NCBI GenBank assembly: GCA_018350325.1
Contig: JAEVLN010000010.1
Location: forward strand, 806,001-870,000
DNA: 64,000 bases
From: Globodera rostochiensis
Lineage: Eukaryota; Nematoda; Chromadorea; Rhabditida; Heteroderidae
Reading direction: 5' to 3'
Made by a program: the position numbers and the translations under genes. This document shows positions 33,263-46,644 of the stretch, in pieces. The notes under the pieces are model-generated. The model saw only the letters and a program-made list of their open reading frames with translations. It was not told the DNA's origin and ran no database searches. The number at the start of each line of letters is the position of its first letter. Within the stretch, counting starts at the first letter, position 1.

Positions 33263-33536
33263 ATTAGTCGTGAAGAGTTGGAGCGCGAGCTGCAGTTTGC
33301 GGCATTTGCCGTCATCTAGTGCCCGCTTAAGCCGGGCAGTCGTCAAATGGTTGCCGAAATTGCAGACGAATCGCATCGGGTGCTTTTTTGAACAATATTT
33401 TGCGTTTTTAAAATGATATTCGTTGATCTCACATTTTTAATATTTAATAATTTATAGAAATGTATTTCTCATCAAATTTTTAATAAAACAGGTTGAGATG
33501 ATCACCGGAGACAATGTGCTGACCGCCATCCATGTG
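33263..33536 (+). pseudogene. Fragment of a P5-type cation-transporting ATPase (ATP13A1-like)
   Basis: Two exons join in phase across 33380-33491: the first reads SREELERELQFAAFAVI, a TAG stop (33317-33319), then CPLKPGSRQMVAEI and ADESHR; the second reads VEMITGDNVLTAIHV. CPLK followed by MITGDNxLTA is typical of P5A ATPases, ER-membrane pumps that remove mis-inserted helices. The stop replaces the residue that is usually Ser in the ISCPLK motif. Nothing before or after can be assigned to the same protein, so this is a short piece of a pump of over 1,000 residues, decayed in place. The retained intron shows it is a genomic fragment rather than a processed copy. Confidence 0.8.
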
Positions 33537-35020
33537 GTTGGTATAGTTTTGATTGAAACAAATATTGAGAAAATTGGACAATGCACATAACAAATAACAC
33601 GGCGGTTCAGCTGAACAGCTCGACAACCAGCACAAAAGGACGAGGATGGCGATCATTGGCTTTGGCGTTCTGATCACGATAGTGCTCGGATACGATAAAT
33701 TTGATAATTAAGTGATAATATCGATCGAAAAATCCTAGATTTCGATGACATAATTTATCGATATCGTTTATCGATCGAAATATAGAAATTATCGCAATAT
33801 TTATCGTGATGTTCTTATTGAGTTTTTTCACTCAAGATTTGCAATCAAAATTTAAAAAGACCCACAAACCAAATTTTTTTTGTTTTTGTTTAAGTTTCCG
33901 GTCTCTACTTTTTAAGAATGGGAGAGGTCCTGGCACTTTTTGAATATTTTAATGAATCTTGTTAAGATCGTGATACGGTTTTTTAAATTTTCAGAATATT
34001 AGCGGTCAACTTCTGAAATGAAGGGGACAGATTTATTGTTTGGTAATAAAATTGCAAATCTGAGACATTTTTCAATATGGTTCGCTTTCATAGCCATATT
34101 TTGAGGCGAAATAACGACCCGAGGTTTTTTTGGCCGACCTGATCCGAAACCCGACCCCTAATTTTTAACGGCATTTGTGTGGCACCAATTGCATTCAATT
34201 TGTAAAAAGTTTTACTACAAAGCCAAGTCCGCTAAATCGAAGATCTTTTAATGGACGTACAAATTAACGCGCGGCCATTGCATTTGTTTTGATCCGCGGT
34301 CCTTGCCACGCGCCGGTGCTCCATTAGCTTTTCGGGCGGATTTGTGTGGGCGAGGGCATGGGGATGATTGGTTGTGCCGTGTGCCGCCAGTTTTGTTATG
34401 CAGAACCGCCGGTGGTTCCATTAGGGCGTTAATCGCATCCATTAAGTCCACAACAAATTTTAAGTGGATTTTATCCAATCTAAGGACAAGAAGAGGCACT
34501 TTACATATACACCTTCTTAATCTCTTTCATCCCCGTTTGTGCCATTTCTTCAAATTGTTCAATCGGATTAGCCCCGCCCGTGTGAAGTGAGCGTTGGTGG
34601 AAGGAAATGAGTTTAAACAGAAATTCACAGGCTTTTTCTTGAGGATTTGCTTTAACATTCCAATTTAATAATACAATTTTTAATATTAAATATTTTTCGC
34701 TGTAAAAAATGATCAATTTTTGGGAATTTTTTAAAGATCATCCAGCATTTACCGTCTTTTAAATAAAATATTGTATTTGCTTGAATTAATTAAATTCGGA
34801 CTCACATAGTTTTTAAATTAAAAAACTTTTCAACTATTAAAGGTGTTGAAATAATAAAATTTCCATTATATTGCCTTTTTAACAAAATGCTTTAAAGGGT
34901 TTGAAAAATTTTGGATATACCCGCAGGGGAGTCCCAATGTACAAAAATAATAAATTAAAGTTATTTTAATTTTATTAAAAAAAATTCATTTTTTAATTAC
35001 CATATAAATTGCCTCTTTCT
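33537..35020. other. Intergenic 1.5 kb; unassigned open stretches at 33610-33680 and 34248-34716
   Basis: On the minus strand 34716-34510 reads EKACEFLFKLISFHQRS, then NPIEQFEEMAQTGMKEIKK, followed after gtatatgtaaag by KIHLKFVVDLMDAINALMEP and a basic tail (34480-34248). A 31-bp intron could join them, but the phase does not fit. The family is not recognised. A ttatcgat-rich patch occurs at 33690-33800. Confidence 0.35.
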
Positions 35021-35057
35021 TTTTCAGAATATTTTAATGCCCCCATTTTTGGGCGAA

Positions 35058-38000
35058 ATGAAAGGCGCCCATTTTTGTGTTTTACCGTTACTTCTCTTCC
35101 TAAAATGTTCGCTGATCGTCTTCTGCCAACAAACGACGGAAAATGTAATAAAAATTGCACATTTGCAGCCCAACAACCCGAACATCATCCACGAACCGCT
35201 GGTGCTCAAAATGTGTGCCAACGATTTGAAGGAGCGAAACCTTTTGCCGGAAGGGTTAAACCTTCAGGTAGGCGGCCCCTTTATTATTTTTGAACAAAAA
35301 AAAAGAGGATATCCGAGTAATTTTACTAATTAGGTAATTAGCTTTGTGGCTATTTCAAACCCGGGATTGTTCCCAGTCAATAAACGCGGACAGAAAAAAT
35401 AAATCAAATCCAAATTACTGGGAGCATATAAGGGTGAATTTTCAGTCCCTAACGGCAATTTCAGTCTCAACTCGCTTATTTCTAAGCGTGATCACAAAAT
35501 AGAGTCCCAATTGTTCTTTATTGAATTTATAATTGAATTACATTTGTATTTTAAAAAAGCACACTTCATTTTAGGTTTACACAATGGAATCGTGCAACCG
35601 GTTCAGCGGTGTCGAGCATGCCGCCTACTTGCATTACTTGCGCAATGCCAGCGTGTATTTTGGACCCGGGTGCAACAACGGTGGACAATTTGCCGCCATT
35701 AAATACTTTTTTTTAATACGTGTTAAAAATTTTTTTAATTTCTAAAAAGTTTTCAAATTTTTTAAATTATTAGCACAAAACATCATGTTATGAACAAATC
35801 TTATCAAATTATTGTAAATTTTGTTCAAATTTAAGAAATGTTGATCATTGGCCGTTTGGTGTCCCGCTGGAACGTGCCCATTGTGGCCCATTTGTCGGGC
35901 GACGACGCGCTAGCAGATCGAAATGGTCGGTCGAAGGAACGAATTTAAAATGCCCATTGGATTGACAAAATTGAAAAAATCTCAAATATAAAAGACATTG
36001 AAATGAGCATAAGAGTTTAATTTATTTTATTTAAAGATTTTAATTACTTTAAAATGTTGAAAAATAATCATAACAAATTAATATAATGCTAGCGTAACAT
36101 TATGAAAGGAATAACATTTGCTGTCGATGCGATTTAATCAATTTTGTAATATTTCAAAACATTTTTAGTCTTTGACACTTTGGGTTCGGTGGCACTCACA
36201 TCGGCCACGGAAATGGCACGGGCGACCATCACTTTTTTGCATTTGTACGGCTGGAAACAGGCACTTTTATTTATTTGGCAGAAAATTTTTTGAATTTTTT
36301 ATTTCTTTGCGCAGATTGGCATCGTCCGCTCAAGGTAATAAATAATATTTAGAAAAATTTTTAAATTATTGCCTTTTTAAAAATTTTATAATAATTAATC
36401 AAAAAAAACGTCCCCAAAATCTGTTAGCGTAAACTACGACCGGCTGTCTGTGCATTCATTGAAAAATTCGCTGAAGGACAACAAAATCGAGATCAACACG
36501 GAGATCGAGTTCGACCCGTACATGAGCGCGGACGAGATCATCGCCACCGGGCGTCTGAAACATCTTCGGAACAGGGCCAGAAGTTGGTGGTGTTTGTCGC
36601 TTTTTGTTTCAAGCAATTTGATCAGATCAAAAAAGGTAATAGACATTTTTAGAAAAACATTTTCACAGTTTGCAAGCTGTAACTTTGTTTAAAAGACTGT
36701 CTGATCACTTAGCTTTAATCCAGCATCGACAGCCAGGGCTGCCCATTAAAGGGCATCTTTTGATGGCATTTGCCACCTTTTTATGTCCCATGCCACTTTT
36801 TTCGTGTAATTTTTATCCAACATGTATGCCAAATTGACCAAAATTCGTAAAGAAATCTTCAAAAAACAAACCTTCCATTTGTGTCTACAATTTTACCTTC
36901 TAAAACATTGAACCATTTTTTCAAAAATTTTGTCGGCGGCGCCTGAACCCCAAATTTATAGAAAAACCGTGAAACTTCCGAGGGCTGGGGTTTTTCGATG
37001 GCAGCTCTGTGTACAGCCCCATGAGAACGAACTTTCGAACTGATTGATTGTTTAAAAATGATATTAAAAGTTACTTTAATCGTTCATTTTGAAGTTATCA
37101 TTGTCGAAATGGGCATGGACCTGCACAGTGTGACGGCATTCATGGTCGCCATTCATCGTTCCAACATGAAAACGTACTCTGATAATACAAATATTAATAA
37201 TAATAATTTTTTAGGTCTGAATACGTCTACATCATCCCGTGGCTTGCTCATGTGACCAACATTCATAATCTAAAATTTTATATTTTAAAATTAATTTTTA
37301 AGTCTCTGTTTTTGCAAAAATTCTCAAATAATTATTGTTTCACCAAAGATGAACGATCATTACCCGTGGGAGTCGACAAATGTGGAGAAGCAAGAAGTGA
37401 AGTCGGCCTTTGACGACGCAATTGTGATCACGGCACATGGCTATGACAAAAAATTCATCGAAGACTTTGAGCGGCGCTTCAACTTGGTCGGTGAAATTGG
37501 GAATGATCGCGATTCGAATTCTGTGAATTTGACACCAAAATTGGCCACGGAATTCTGTAATTGGACACCAAAATTGGCCACGGAATTCTGTTAATTTGAC
37601 ACCAAAATTGGGCAGGGCAATCGGTTTGAATTCTGGTCGTTTATATACCTGCCAATTGAACGATCGGGATTGAAAACAGACCTAATCGGCTATTATAAAT
37701 TCGACGTTTGAGAATGGAATCGGGATCGGGATCCCGTCGAAATTGATTCGGGATCTTAACCAAGCCTTTTTTTTAATTTTATTTTTCGTGAATTTTTGGA
37801 TCCCGACCTATCATTTTTGAGGGATTTTTGTTAGCCGGGATTCCGACCCCGAAAAATTAGTTTGGCCGGTCTCTAGTCCCCAAGCATTGATCTGGGGCTT
37901 CAATTCAGAATCCTATTTTTGGCACTCGCGATTCTAACCGAGATTCCGATACTGACCAACAAAATTAATTCAAAAAAAATTAAAAGAATATTATTCTTGT

Positions 38001-41000
38001 GGAAATCAAGCATTTCAGGTCGCTGGAGTTGTCAGCAACCATGTGGGTTCATGGCATGCAAAATGCAAAATTGGCGAAATGTTCAAAAAATTTCTACAGT
38101 ATGCCACCCTCTCGTATATGTCACTGTACGACGCGCTTTACCTGTACGGACTGGCCATTCGGGATGCCTTTGAGGAGAGCAAAAGCAATACAGTATATTT
38201 GGATGGCAAAATAGTTTGGCGCAAAATGACGGCCAGACAATTTATTGGTGATTCTATTTTTTGTTTAATTATTTTTATTGCAATAAATCCGGCGCTTAGG
38301 GAATTTAAATTAAAATATAATTTGTAAAAACAAACAAAAAACAATAACATTCAGGCGCCACTGGTCAAGTGCTAATGAATAACAAAGCAATTCGTGTGCC
38401 AAGTTATGCCACTTACCATACGAAAAATGGTAACTGTTTTTTAAATATATTTTCAATTTTTTAAATAAATATTTAACATTTTTGCTTAAGGAACAATGAA
38501 AATTGTGGTGGAATTGACGGCTCGCCTTGGGGATCGGTTGAAATGTCTGAAGTCTGAACATGACTGTTCTGAGCATGTAGAAATAATTCTTAAATAAAAT
38601 TAATAATTTTATTTCAATTTAAAAAAAAGGTTGCTCACGAAGTGCTGAGCCATTATTGGAGCAGTTCGGACGGTTACATGCCAACGGACATGCCCCGCTG
38701 CGGGTTTGACGACAGTCTCTGCGATTACACGGTCATGTACGTCGTGGGCAGTGTCATGCTGTTCTTGGCAGGTAAAAAATGTTGAAATTGAAATTTGTCC
38801 AAATTGTTTGATCACCACCAATAAATTCAATTTGATTTTTGATGCCTTATTTGTTTCACATTGATAATTGAACTTAATTAGGTTTTATTGGTTTTGCCAT
38901 TCATTATTAGCCCCTTAGAGGATTTTGGTGTCGCCGGAAGAAAATCAAATCTGGGAGCCCTGAGCTTTATTTACTCTTTTGTCCTTCACTGATCAAATAT
39001 TCAACCTTTCTGATCACTGGTCTTGACTTGATGCCTAGCATAATCACCTACAAAACATTCAGCTTATCATCGACCGGTCTTGCTAATTAATTTATGCCTT
39101 CTGAATTTATTTGATCATTGATCTTCTCTGATCAATGTGACTCTGATGATCACACCGATCACTAAACCACTTGAACTTTATCTACTTTACCTTTGGCAGT
39201 TGTCATTCCGATCGGTTATTTGCTGTATGTGCGCGAAAAGGAACGCATGCTGTACGACATGACGTGGCGTATTCCACGCGAGCAGATCAAGCTGCTCTTA
39301 GACGGCAAACACTCGCGTTCGCGTCGTTCGGACCCGTCGATGAACAAATCGTTTGAGAGCACATCCGTTGGCTCACTGTTTGCAAATTCTGTTGGTTTTT
39401 TTTTTTGTTGCATTTTGAACACGGTCCGGGACACTTATGTTTTTATTTTTTCAACCAATTTTCAACGTGGCCAAAATTCCCCGCCAGGCACGGGATTTTA
39501 CGGAATTCTGGCCCCGTATACAGACTTTTTTGGCACCAGAGATTAACAAAACGGCACAGGAAATTTTTTTTTTTCACAAAATCCCGCCAAATATTCTGCC
39601 CGAGTCGTTAATCCCGGCACCATACAAGTGATATGCCCCGGTCTTTACCAGGGCTGTCGATAATCAAAATACGATACACGATATACGATATACCAAATTA
39701 CGATACGATTTTTTACGATACACGATATAGCCAAAATTACGGGTCTTTACGCCTCAATTCCGGGGACTCAGAGATCGGCCCGGGTGTTTTTGAACCGGGA
39801 TCAAACCGAAACCGGTCATGCTTTTAGCTCATCTGATCTGATCAGTCTCGGTTTCTCCGATCCTGGGTCCCGCGGTTTCTCATTTTTGCCCAGTCACTAG
39901 CTTAAATATTTAAATGTCGACTCTCAGATTTAAAAAAAAGAACACTTTTCCTCCTAAGCGACTCTCTGTGCCACAAGCGGTCGCCAACGGCGTAAAGTGC
40001 TCGTGCAAACGCTATCAGCAGACACGGAACATTTCATTCAACAAGCACGACTTGGCACGACTGAAGGAACTGAAGGCATGAAAAATGGAAATTAATTCAT
40101 AATGCATTAAACAACACACCTGCAGTAAATGTGCCTCTATTAAGCACCGCTTCCCTCCCTAATTAGTAATTACTGTCCCTCCCCTAAACGGAACGTTGAA
40201 AAAATCACACCGGTTCATTCAAACTCTCAAAGAGCTGAAGCAATCATTGAGCTAAAGCTTTGCGATTAGACAAATCAAAAATGTTCATATTTAAAAAGTT
40301 TAAAAGTTCCATTTTGTGGGGTACTTTTTTGAGATTTCTCAAATCGCAAAGCTTATCTATTAAACTCTTCGAGAGCTTTCGAGTGGCTTTAAGAATGCCT
40401 GAATCGGTTAAGGCTAAAGAAAGTTATTGCCACGGTCTGAATTCAGACCGGTCTGGATTATTCGATACGGTGTTGGAATTCAAAAAAAATAGTGAAAACT
40501 GAAATTTTGAAAATTGTTTTAAAACAAATTACCTGCCAACAATTTCAGATGTTTGAAAACGAGAATCTGAACAAGTTCTATGGGATCAGCTTCAATCAGC
40601 AAAATGAGTTCATTGTGCTGTGGGTGTTGTGCCAACGCGGCAGTTTGGAGGACGTGCTGTTCAACGGGGAGATCAAAATTGGGCGCAACTTTCAAGTGTC
40701 ATTTGCCAAGGATGTGGTCAAGGTGGTAGGGGGGTAGGGGGGTCAAAGTGAAGGTGGAAAGGGTAGGGGGTGGTCAAGCTCAAGCAAGGTGGTAGGGAAC
40801 TAACTACTTGAAACTAGGGGTAGGACAAACCCGGTTTTGGCTAACCGGGTGCAAGGCTTTTAACCCCGGGTTTTCGAAATTTTAATCAATTTTTTTTAAC
40901 CAAAAACCCGCTTAACCGGGCACTAAATCATAACCAAATCCCGCTTTTCCCGGTTTTGTCCTACCCTACTTAAATTGTTTGTTTCCCCCTGAAGGCAGTT

Positions 41001-44000
41001 TACTTTCTGCACATGTCCACGCTGAGAATGCATGGGTTTTTGTGCTTGCAAAACTGTTTGGTGGACTCAAATTGGAACGTCAAATTGACCAGTTTTGTCA
41101 CCGAAGAGATCATCGGGGACAAATTGAAGCACAACGAGCTGAAGTACGTTGACAACGGCGAGTTGGAGCATGAGGTGGGAGTTTTGGAGTCACTCCAACT
41201 TAAGTGCGTGTCAGGACAAAGTGCCATTGGGTCAAAATGCCAGCTAGACCTTTAAACCGGTCAAATGCCAAGTGAATTGGTTGGCATTTTGATCAGTTGG
41301 CATTTTGATCAGTTGGCATTTTAACCTAACGCCGCTTAAGTGGCTATTTCAGTATCAGCTCTAAAAACCGGTTAAAGCGTAGCGACAAATTTTTATGGAC
41401 TATTCATTTTTACACTTAAAAAGCTTCATAATTTGATTGCAATTTAGAGTCTGGATCTATGATTTCAATTTTCCAATATTTTACGTTTTTTAGTCCCTGA
41501 AAATCGGGGCTTTTGGTTATTATTAGAGTTGGACCAAAATCCAAAATCAAAAAATTTTTGGGTTGTTTTGTACAAAAAATTGGACCAATACTTTTGACCA
41601 AATATTGTTTGGGTCCAAGTTTCCGGTGTTATTATGATATTTCAAATTTGAATTTATTAAAATTGAATTTTATTGGGGTGGGCGACTTTTTATTTTTTTA
41701 AAGTTTAAATGGATTTTTAAATTTCACTTTTGAATGAAGATTAAGCAGCGCAAACGTGAAAAGCGTGAACGTCGCGAGCAGCGCGACAACGGCGCCACCG
41801 ATCAACCAGCAGAGAAGACGGACAAGGTCAAAGAGCGCGAGAAATGGCGCAAAAAGCGCGACTCCGACTCGGACATGGGACACGACTCGCTGGACGTGGA
41901 CATTGCCGCCATAAAAATGCGCGAGAAAAGTAGCGCAAAAAGTGAGCCCATTTTTTCCATTTCAAAGAAGCCAATTTACAAAAAAAAATGATTTTGAATA
42001 AAATATGCCAGGAATATTTTTGCAAAAATGAAATAGTTTCTTGCTTTTTTTCGCACTTTTTGGGCACGGATTTCTGTTTTCCAAAAAATTCTGCGCCTTC
42101 AAGTTCCGATTTTTTTTTAATTTTCAATTTTATAAAGTTTAAATTTTTACCTATTAGCGCCGTGATGTCAATCTTAAAATTAATTGCTGGCAAACTACCT
42201 AATTTAGAGTGCAGTTTTGGCCCAGTTGAATTGGGAGATGTTTTATTTGAAATATATATTTGTCTGTACATTTTTAATTTTCCAATTTTTGGGGTTTTAT
42301 TATATATTTTTTTGATAAAAGTTTTTAAAAATTCCCCCACAGAACTCGTCCAGCAAGCACCGGAAATTGTCCGCGAATATGTCAGCTCAAAACATTTACC
42401 GGTGGGCACCCAAGCGGCCGATATGTACAGCTTGGCCATGGTTTTATACCAAATTCTGTTCAAATTGGAGCCGTTCTATGAGCGCAACTTGCCCTATAAC
42501 AGTAACAATTCTTTTGATTAATTTATAACTTTTTTATATTATTATAATTAAGGGGCGGATTTTTCGGGGAGTTTACCTATTTTTTTCTTTTTACGAATGA
42601 ACGTTGTTTTAAATGCAAAATAACATTTCTAACACAAAAATATACCGTTTTTTCGGTTCGGTTAACCGACCGTGAACAAAGCCTATTAAAAAAGTTTAAA
42701 AATGGATAAAGAGTTTAAACACATAAAAAAAAGTTGGGTAACGGGAGCCCTGCGGGAACGGAAAAAATTTTAAAATTCAATGGATATTTAAGACAAAGAC
42801 GTTTTGATTAAAATGCCTCCTATTTTTTTAGCCGTTTGTGCCCACCTGAGGAGGTTGGGTCGTGGGCACATTTTTAGTCCCCAATAATTTGAACTATTAA
42901 ACTTCCAATAAATTTAAATCTGCTATTTTATTTAAATATTAACAGAAATTTTAAAATTAAAGAACCAATCAATCCTTCAAATTAAGATTAATTCGGTGAA
43001 ATTGAAATTATTATTTTTTCTTAAAGGCATTTGTTGAATGTGACTCTGATTTGATACCATTTTTTGTCCACTTTTAACATCTATTTTGAGAATTTTTTTT
43101 TTGAAGTTTTAGAGATCGTATTAAGCAACACGGCTTATAGCATATAAATAAATATCCGTCGCGTCTCTTAATATAATATTTATTTGATGCACACAGAAAT
43201 TTTGTCCAAAATCGCGATGGCCAACGACAATGATCAGATCATCCGTCCGTCCTTTCCCAATCAGCAAAATTTGCCCAACCAACGGGAGGAGGAGGAGTTG
43301 GACGCGTACAATTTGCAGCTGCTGTCCGCCATCGAGGCGTGCTGGCTGGAAATTCCCGAAATGCGGCCAAACATCAAACGCATGAAGGCCATTGTGTTCG
43401 CAAATCTCAAGTCCAGCGGCAGCGGGTCGTTGGTGGACCAGATGATCAAAATGATGGAAGATGTGGGTGTACACCTTGACATTCTTGGCATTATATATGC
43501 CGGCAAAATTGCTGATCCGGTCCAACCACGAAGATGGCCAGGGAGATCCGTGTGTTTACACCCGGATATTGATAGGTTTACAGATTGGACTCGAGGACCG
43601 ATCGAGAATCTTGTCAAAATTTACCGAGAGTTCGATCGTGCATCTCGTAGAGATTTACCGAAAGTTCGATCGCGAATCTCGATTAGTCCAATCTCTAAAT
43701 GGGTCCAAAATGTTTATTGAATTGTTCTTTTAAAAATTGATTTTATTTGTCAAAATATGACTTGTTCAAAGCATCCAAAACCCGAGACTGCGAATCCTTG
43801 GCTCCGAAACCGGAGTCGCAATTTTTTTTTAAGCTGATCCAACCCAAAAACCGACCCGACATTTTTTTGGCCCGGTGCTTTTACGGGTTGGAATTTTACG
43901 CTAAATATTTAAAATTGTGTTTGTTGTTAGTCAATGCCTTTAAAAGCCTCAATAAATACGGCACTTTTTGGGTTTATGGCACCAATGAATGAATTGATTT

Positions 44001-46132
44001 AATCCAAATATTTGTTTCTGCCTTCAGTACACCACCAATTTGGAGCAGTTGGTCAAGGAACGCACACAAATGTTGGAGGATGCTCAGCAGCAGGCTGACC
44101 GTCTCCTCAAAAGCATGTTGCCATCAACAATTGCCGAGGATTTGAAGGCATTTTTAATCAATTTTATAGAATTTTAATTGCAATTAATCGTTGAACCATA
44201 TTTATTAGTTCAAATTTTAATTGAAAATTTATTGGGCCCGAATGGATTTTTTATACAAATTTCATTTTTATTGTTGAACATTATTAGGCTGGACGCTCTG
44301 TACTTCCACAACTCTACGCAAATGCCACCGTTCTCTTTTCCGATATAAGAGGGTAATTAATTAATAATTATATATTTTAATTAAACAAATTAATATTTTC
44401 CTTTGTTAATTTTAGTTTTACGCGCATTTCCTCTACTTCGACACCGCTCCAAGTGGTCAATTTCCTTAATGACCTTTTCAGCGGTTTCGACGCAATCATT
44501 GTCAAGCATGACGCGTTCAAAGTGGAAACGGTACAATGCATACGCAAATAATTAACTATTGAGAACCGGTTGAGATTTTGATTGGGAATCTCAACTAATC
44601 TTGACCGAAAAACAACAAGATTTTGATCGAGAATCTCAGAAAATCTCGTCAAGGGAAATCTCGGAAGATAGCATCCAGTTTTACAGAGATTTCGTTAGAG
44701 AATATCGATTGGTCGGATTTCTATTTCTTGCCCATTTAGCGAATTCGATCATTTTTCGCTTTTGGACAAATAAAACATTCATTATTTCGAATATTTTTGG
44801 ATTATCCGCAAATTAGAATGCCAGATTTGCATGATCGATCCATCGATCTCATTAGAGTTTTGCTCTATCGATTCATGCACAAACGCTTTCTGATCAGATT
44901 GGCGACGCGTATATGATCGTGTCCGGACTTCCGCGCGAGAATGGCAACGCGCATGTGCAACACATTTCGGAGATTTCGCTAAAAATGCGCACTTTTGTGT
45001 CCAATTTCAAATTGGCCCATCGTCCAGAGGAGTCGTTGATGGTCCGCATCGGCTTCCACAGCGGGGCGGTTGCCGCCGGAGTGGTCAGTAAAAATACTTA
45101 TAATTATGGTGTGCTGTTAAAGGTTTTATGTGTACCTAAAAGGTTTTAAAAAACCCTTAAATAGATGCTAAAACCCAAAATGCATTTGGACCAAGAAAAC
45201 AAAGTCTTTTTTTGGGAAATTTTTTAGGTGAGTACCAAAATTGACAAAAATGCTTTTATGTTATTAATCTTTGTTTAGAATTAATGTTTTCTTTTTGCAT
45301 TTTTAAAATATTTTTAATTTACATATTAGATTAACTTTTATTTACCTAAATATGTTTATTGTTTTTATATATTTTATAATTAAATTAAAATTTTACAAAG
45401 GTCGGCTTGCAAGCGCCTCGTTATTGCCTATTCGGTGAAACTGTCAATTTCGCTTCACGAATGGTTGGTAAATAAATCTACACAAATTCTTGAATTTTTT
45501 TTTCTTCTCCAAATTGCAGGAATCGACGGGGCTTCCAAACAAAATTCAAGTAAAATTCACATTATAAATTTTTATTTGCTCAAATAATAAAAATGGAATT
45601 TGTAAAACAACATTTAAGATCAGCGAACATTCGTTCAACCTTCTGCGCTGTTTTTACCACCAATTTGTGGTGGTTGAGCGTGGCAAAGTGGACATAAAAG
45701 TTCGCTTTTGTTGCACCAATTTTAGGGCGAATACTCTGGAATGGGAAATTTCCCGATCAGTTGTCTGATCAGGCATTGTGAACAGGACTAATGTGATCGA
45801 TTCTGTTAATCAATCCCATTCAACTAAAGTTATTGAGCGAAATGTCGGGAATTGGGATTTTTTCGGAACCTAAATCCCGAGCTTTTCCAAGGACGAAGAA
45901 ATCTAAGGGAGAAATTGCGGTTTTGCGCCCTGTAAAAAATTGCTGGATTTTGAAATATTTGAATTCTGGTCCCGGTTTTTGTTTCTTCAAGAATCCCGGG
46001 ATTCGTTCAATTCCATAAATTGAACTTTTTGTTTTCCAGGGCAAAGGTGAAGTGACCACACATTTTCTGGAGGGCAAAGAGCAATCATCCTTCAACTTGG
46101 GCCAGCAGCAATCGTATGGGAGGAAGAAGTGA
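35058..46132 (+). CDS. Receptor-type (membrane) guanylyl cyclase
   Basis: About 20 exons over 11 kb, ending TGA 46130-46132. Order: signal peptide ([18 protein letters not shown]); ectodomain of the ANF-receptor fold ([134 protein letters not shown]); transmembrane segment ([20 protein letters not shown]); kinase-homology domain ([35 protein letters not shown]); dimerisation helix; cyclase domain ([45 protein letters not shown]). Both metal aspartates and the guanine-specifying Glu and Cys are present, so it should make cGMP. The kinase-like part lacks HRD and DFG. Introns at 36261, 40076 and 44147 have GC donors. One base appears missing near 36580. A tttttcag at 35026 could be a trans-splice acceptor. 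Likely a chemosensory or peptide receptor. Confidence 0.93.
39655..39735. repeat. tacgata simple repeat in a guanylyl cyclase intron
   Basis: Many atacgatacacgatatac words in 80 bp, bounded on the right by ccgggtgttttt phrases. Part of a repeat-filled 0.6-kb intron. Confidence 0.6.
40814..40970. mobile_element. Palindromic MITE-like element in cyclase intron
   Basis: Ends are taggggtaggacaaacccgg and ccggttttgtcctaccctac. The interior has aaccggg words. It lies between the exons ending SFAKDVVK and starting AVYFLHMS. Same design as 12168-12355. Confidence 0.65.
43571..43700. mobile_element. Palindromic gatcgagaatctcg element in cyclase intron
   Basis: Ends tacagattggactcgag and cgattagtccaatctcta are inverted copies; the interior repeats accgagagttcgatcg and cgaatctcg. 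Related word clusters without clear ends are at 44560-44720, 51120-51265 and 62765-62890. Confidence 0.55.
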
Positions 46133-46644
46133 AAATCGAAGAAGCGCCCGCCCATTCATTTATTTGATTTGAAATTTGCGCTTTTTCATTAAATTTTACT
46201 AATTAAAACGCTGCCCGACGGAAAGTTTTTAACTGATCCAAAACGACGAAAATCCGCCAATTTTTGTGAAACTCGCCGGCTCGCCAAAAAGTCCGAGATC
46301 CGGTAACATCCCGGCGAAACAAAGAAGAAAATATTATGAATCAAAACAACAGAGCCGGGCAGCGACTGGTATAATAGTCACAGTGAAAAATCTTTTAAAG
46401 CATAAAATTTGTAGAAATGGTTGTTTTAAACCGGGTTTTTAACCGTTTAATTGATTGTTAATTAAATAAAAATAAACTCCGGACACTTTTCAAATGGTTT
46501 TGAGGCCAAAGTTGATTTTCTGAAAATTTGAATTTTCAAAGTTCGAATTCGGGTTCGGAACTGGCCGGAATAGAGATCACGGACTCTACGCACTCGAATA
46601 CTTCTAGAAACTCCTCTTTATCAACTAAGAAAAGTTTTTTTAAA

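Noticed and set aside
33480..33677. Small secreted-protein-like frame (MIAILVLLCWLSSCSAEPP) on the minus strand
   Set aside because: Starts at a non-ATG or internal ATG, soon runs into antisense of the ATPase exon, and has no homologue I recognise; too weak to list as a gene.
42000..42463. Minus-strand 211-residue open frame
   Set aside because: It is antisense to cyclase exons and intron; no motif or splice signal on that strand.
43121..43617. Two minus-strand frames opposite the cyclase
   Set aside because: Shadow of the exon with [13 protein letters not shown]; the plus strand has the family match.
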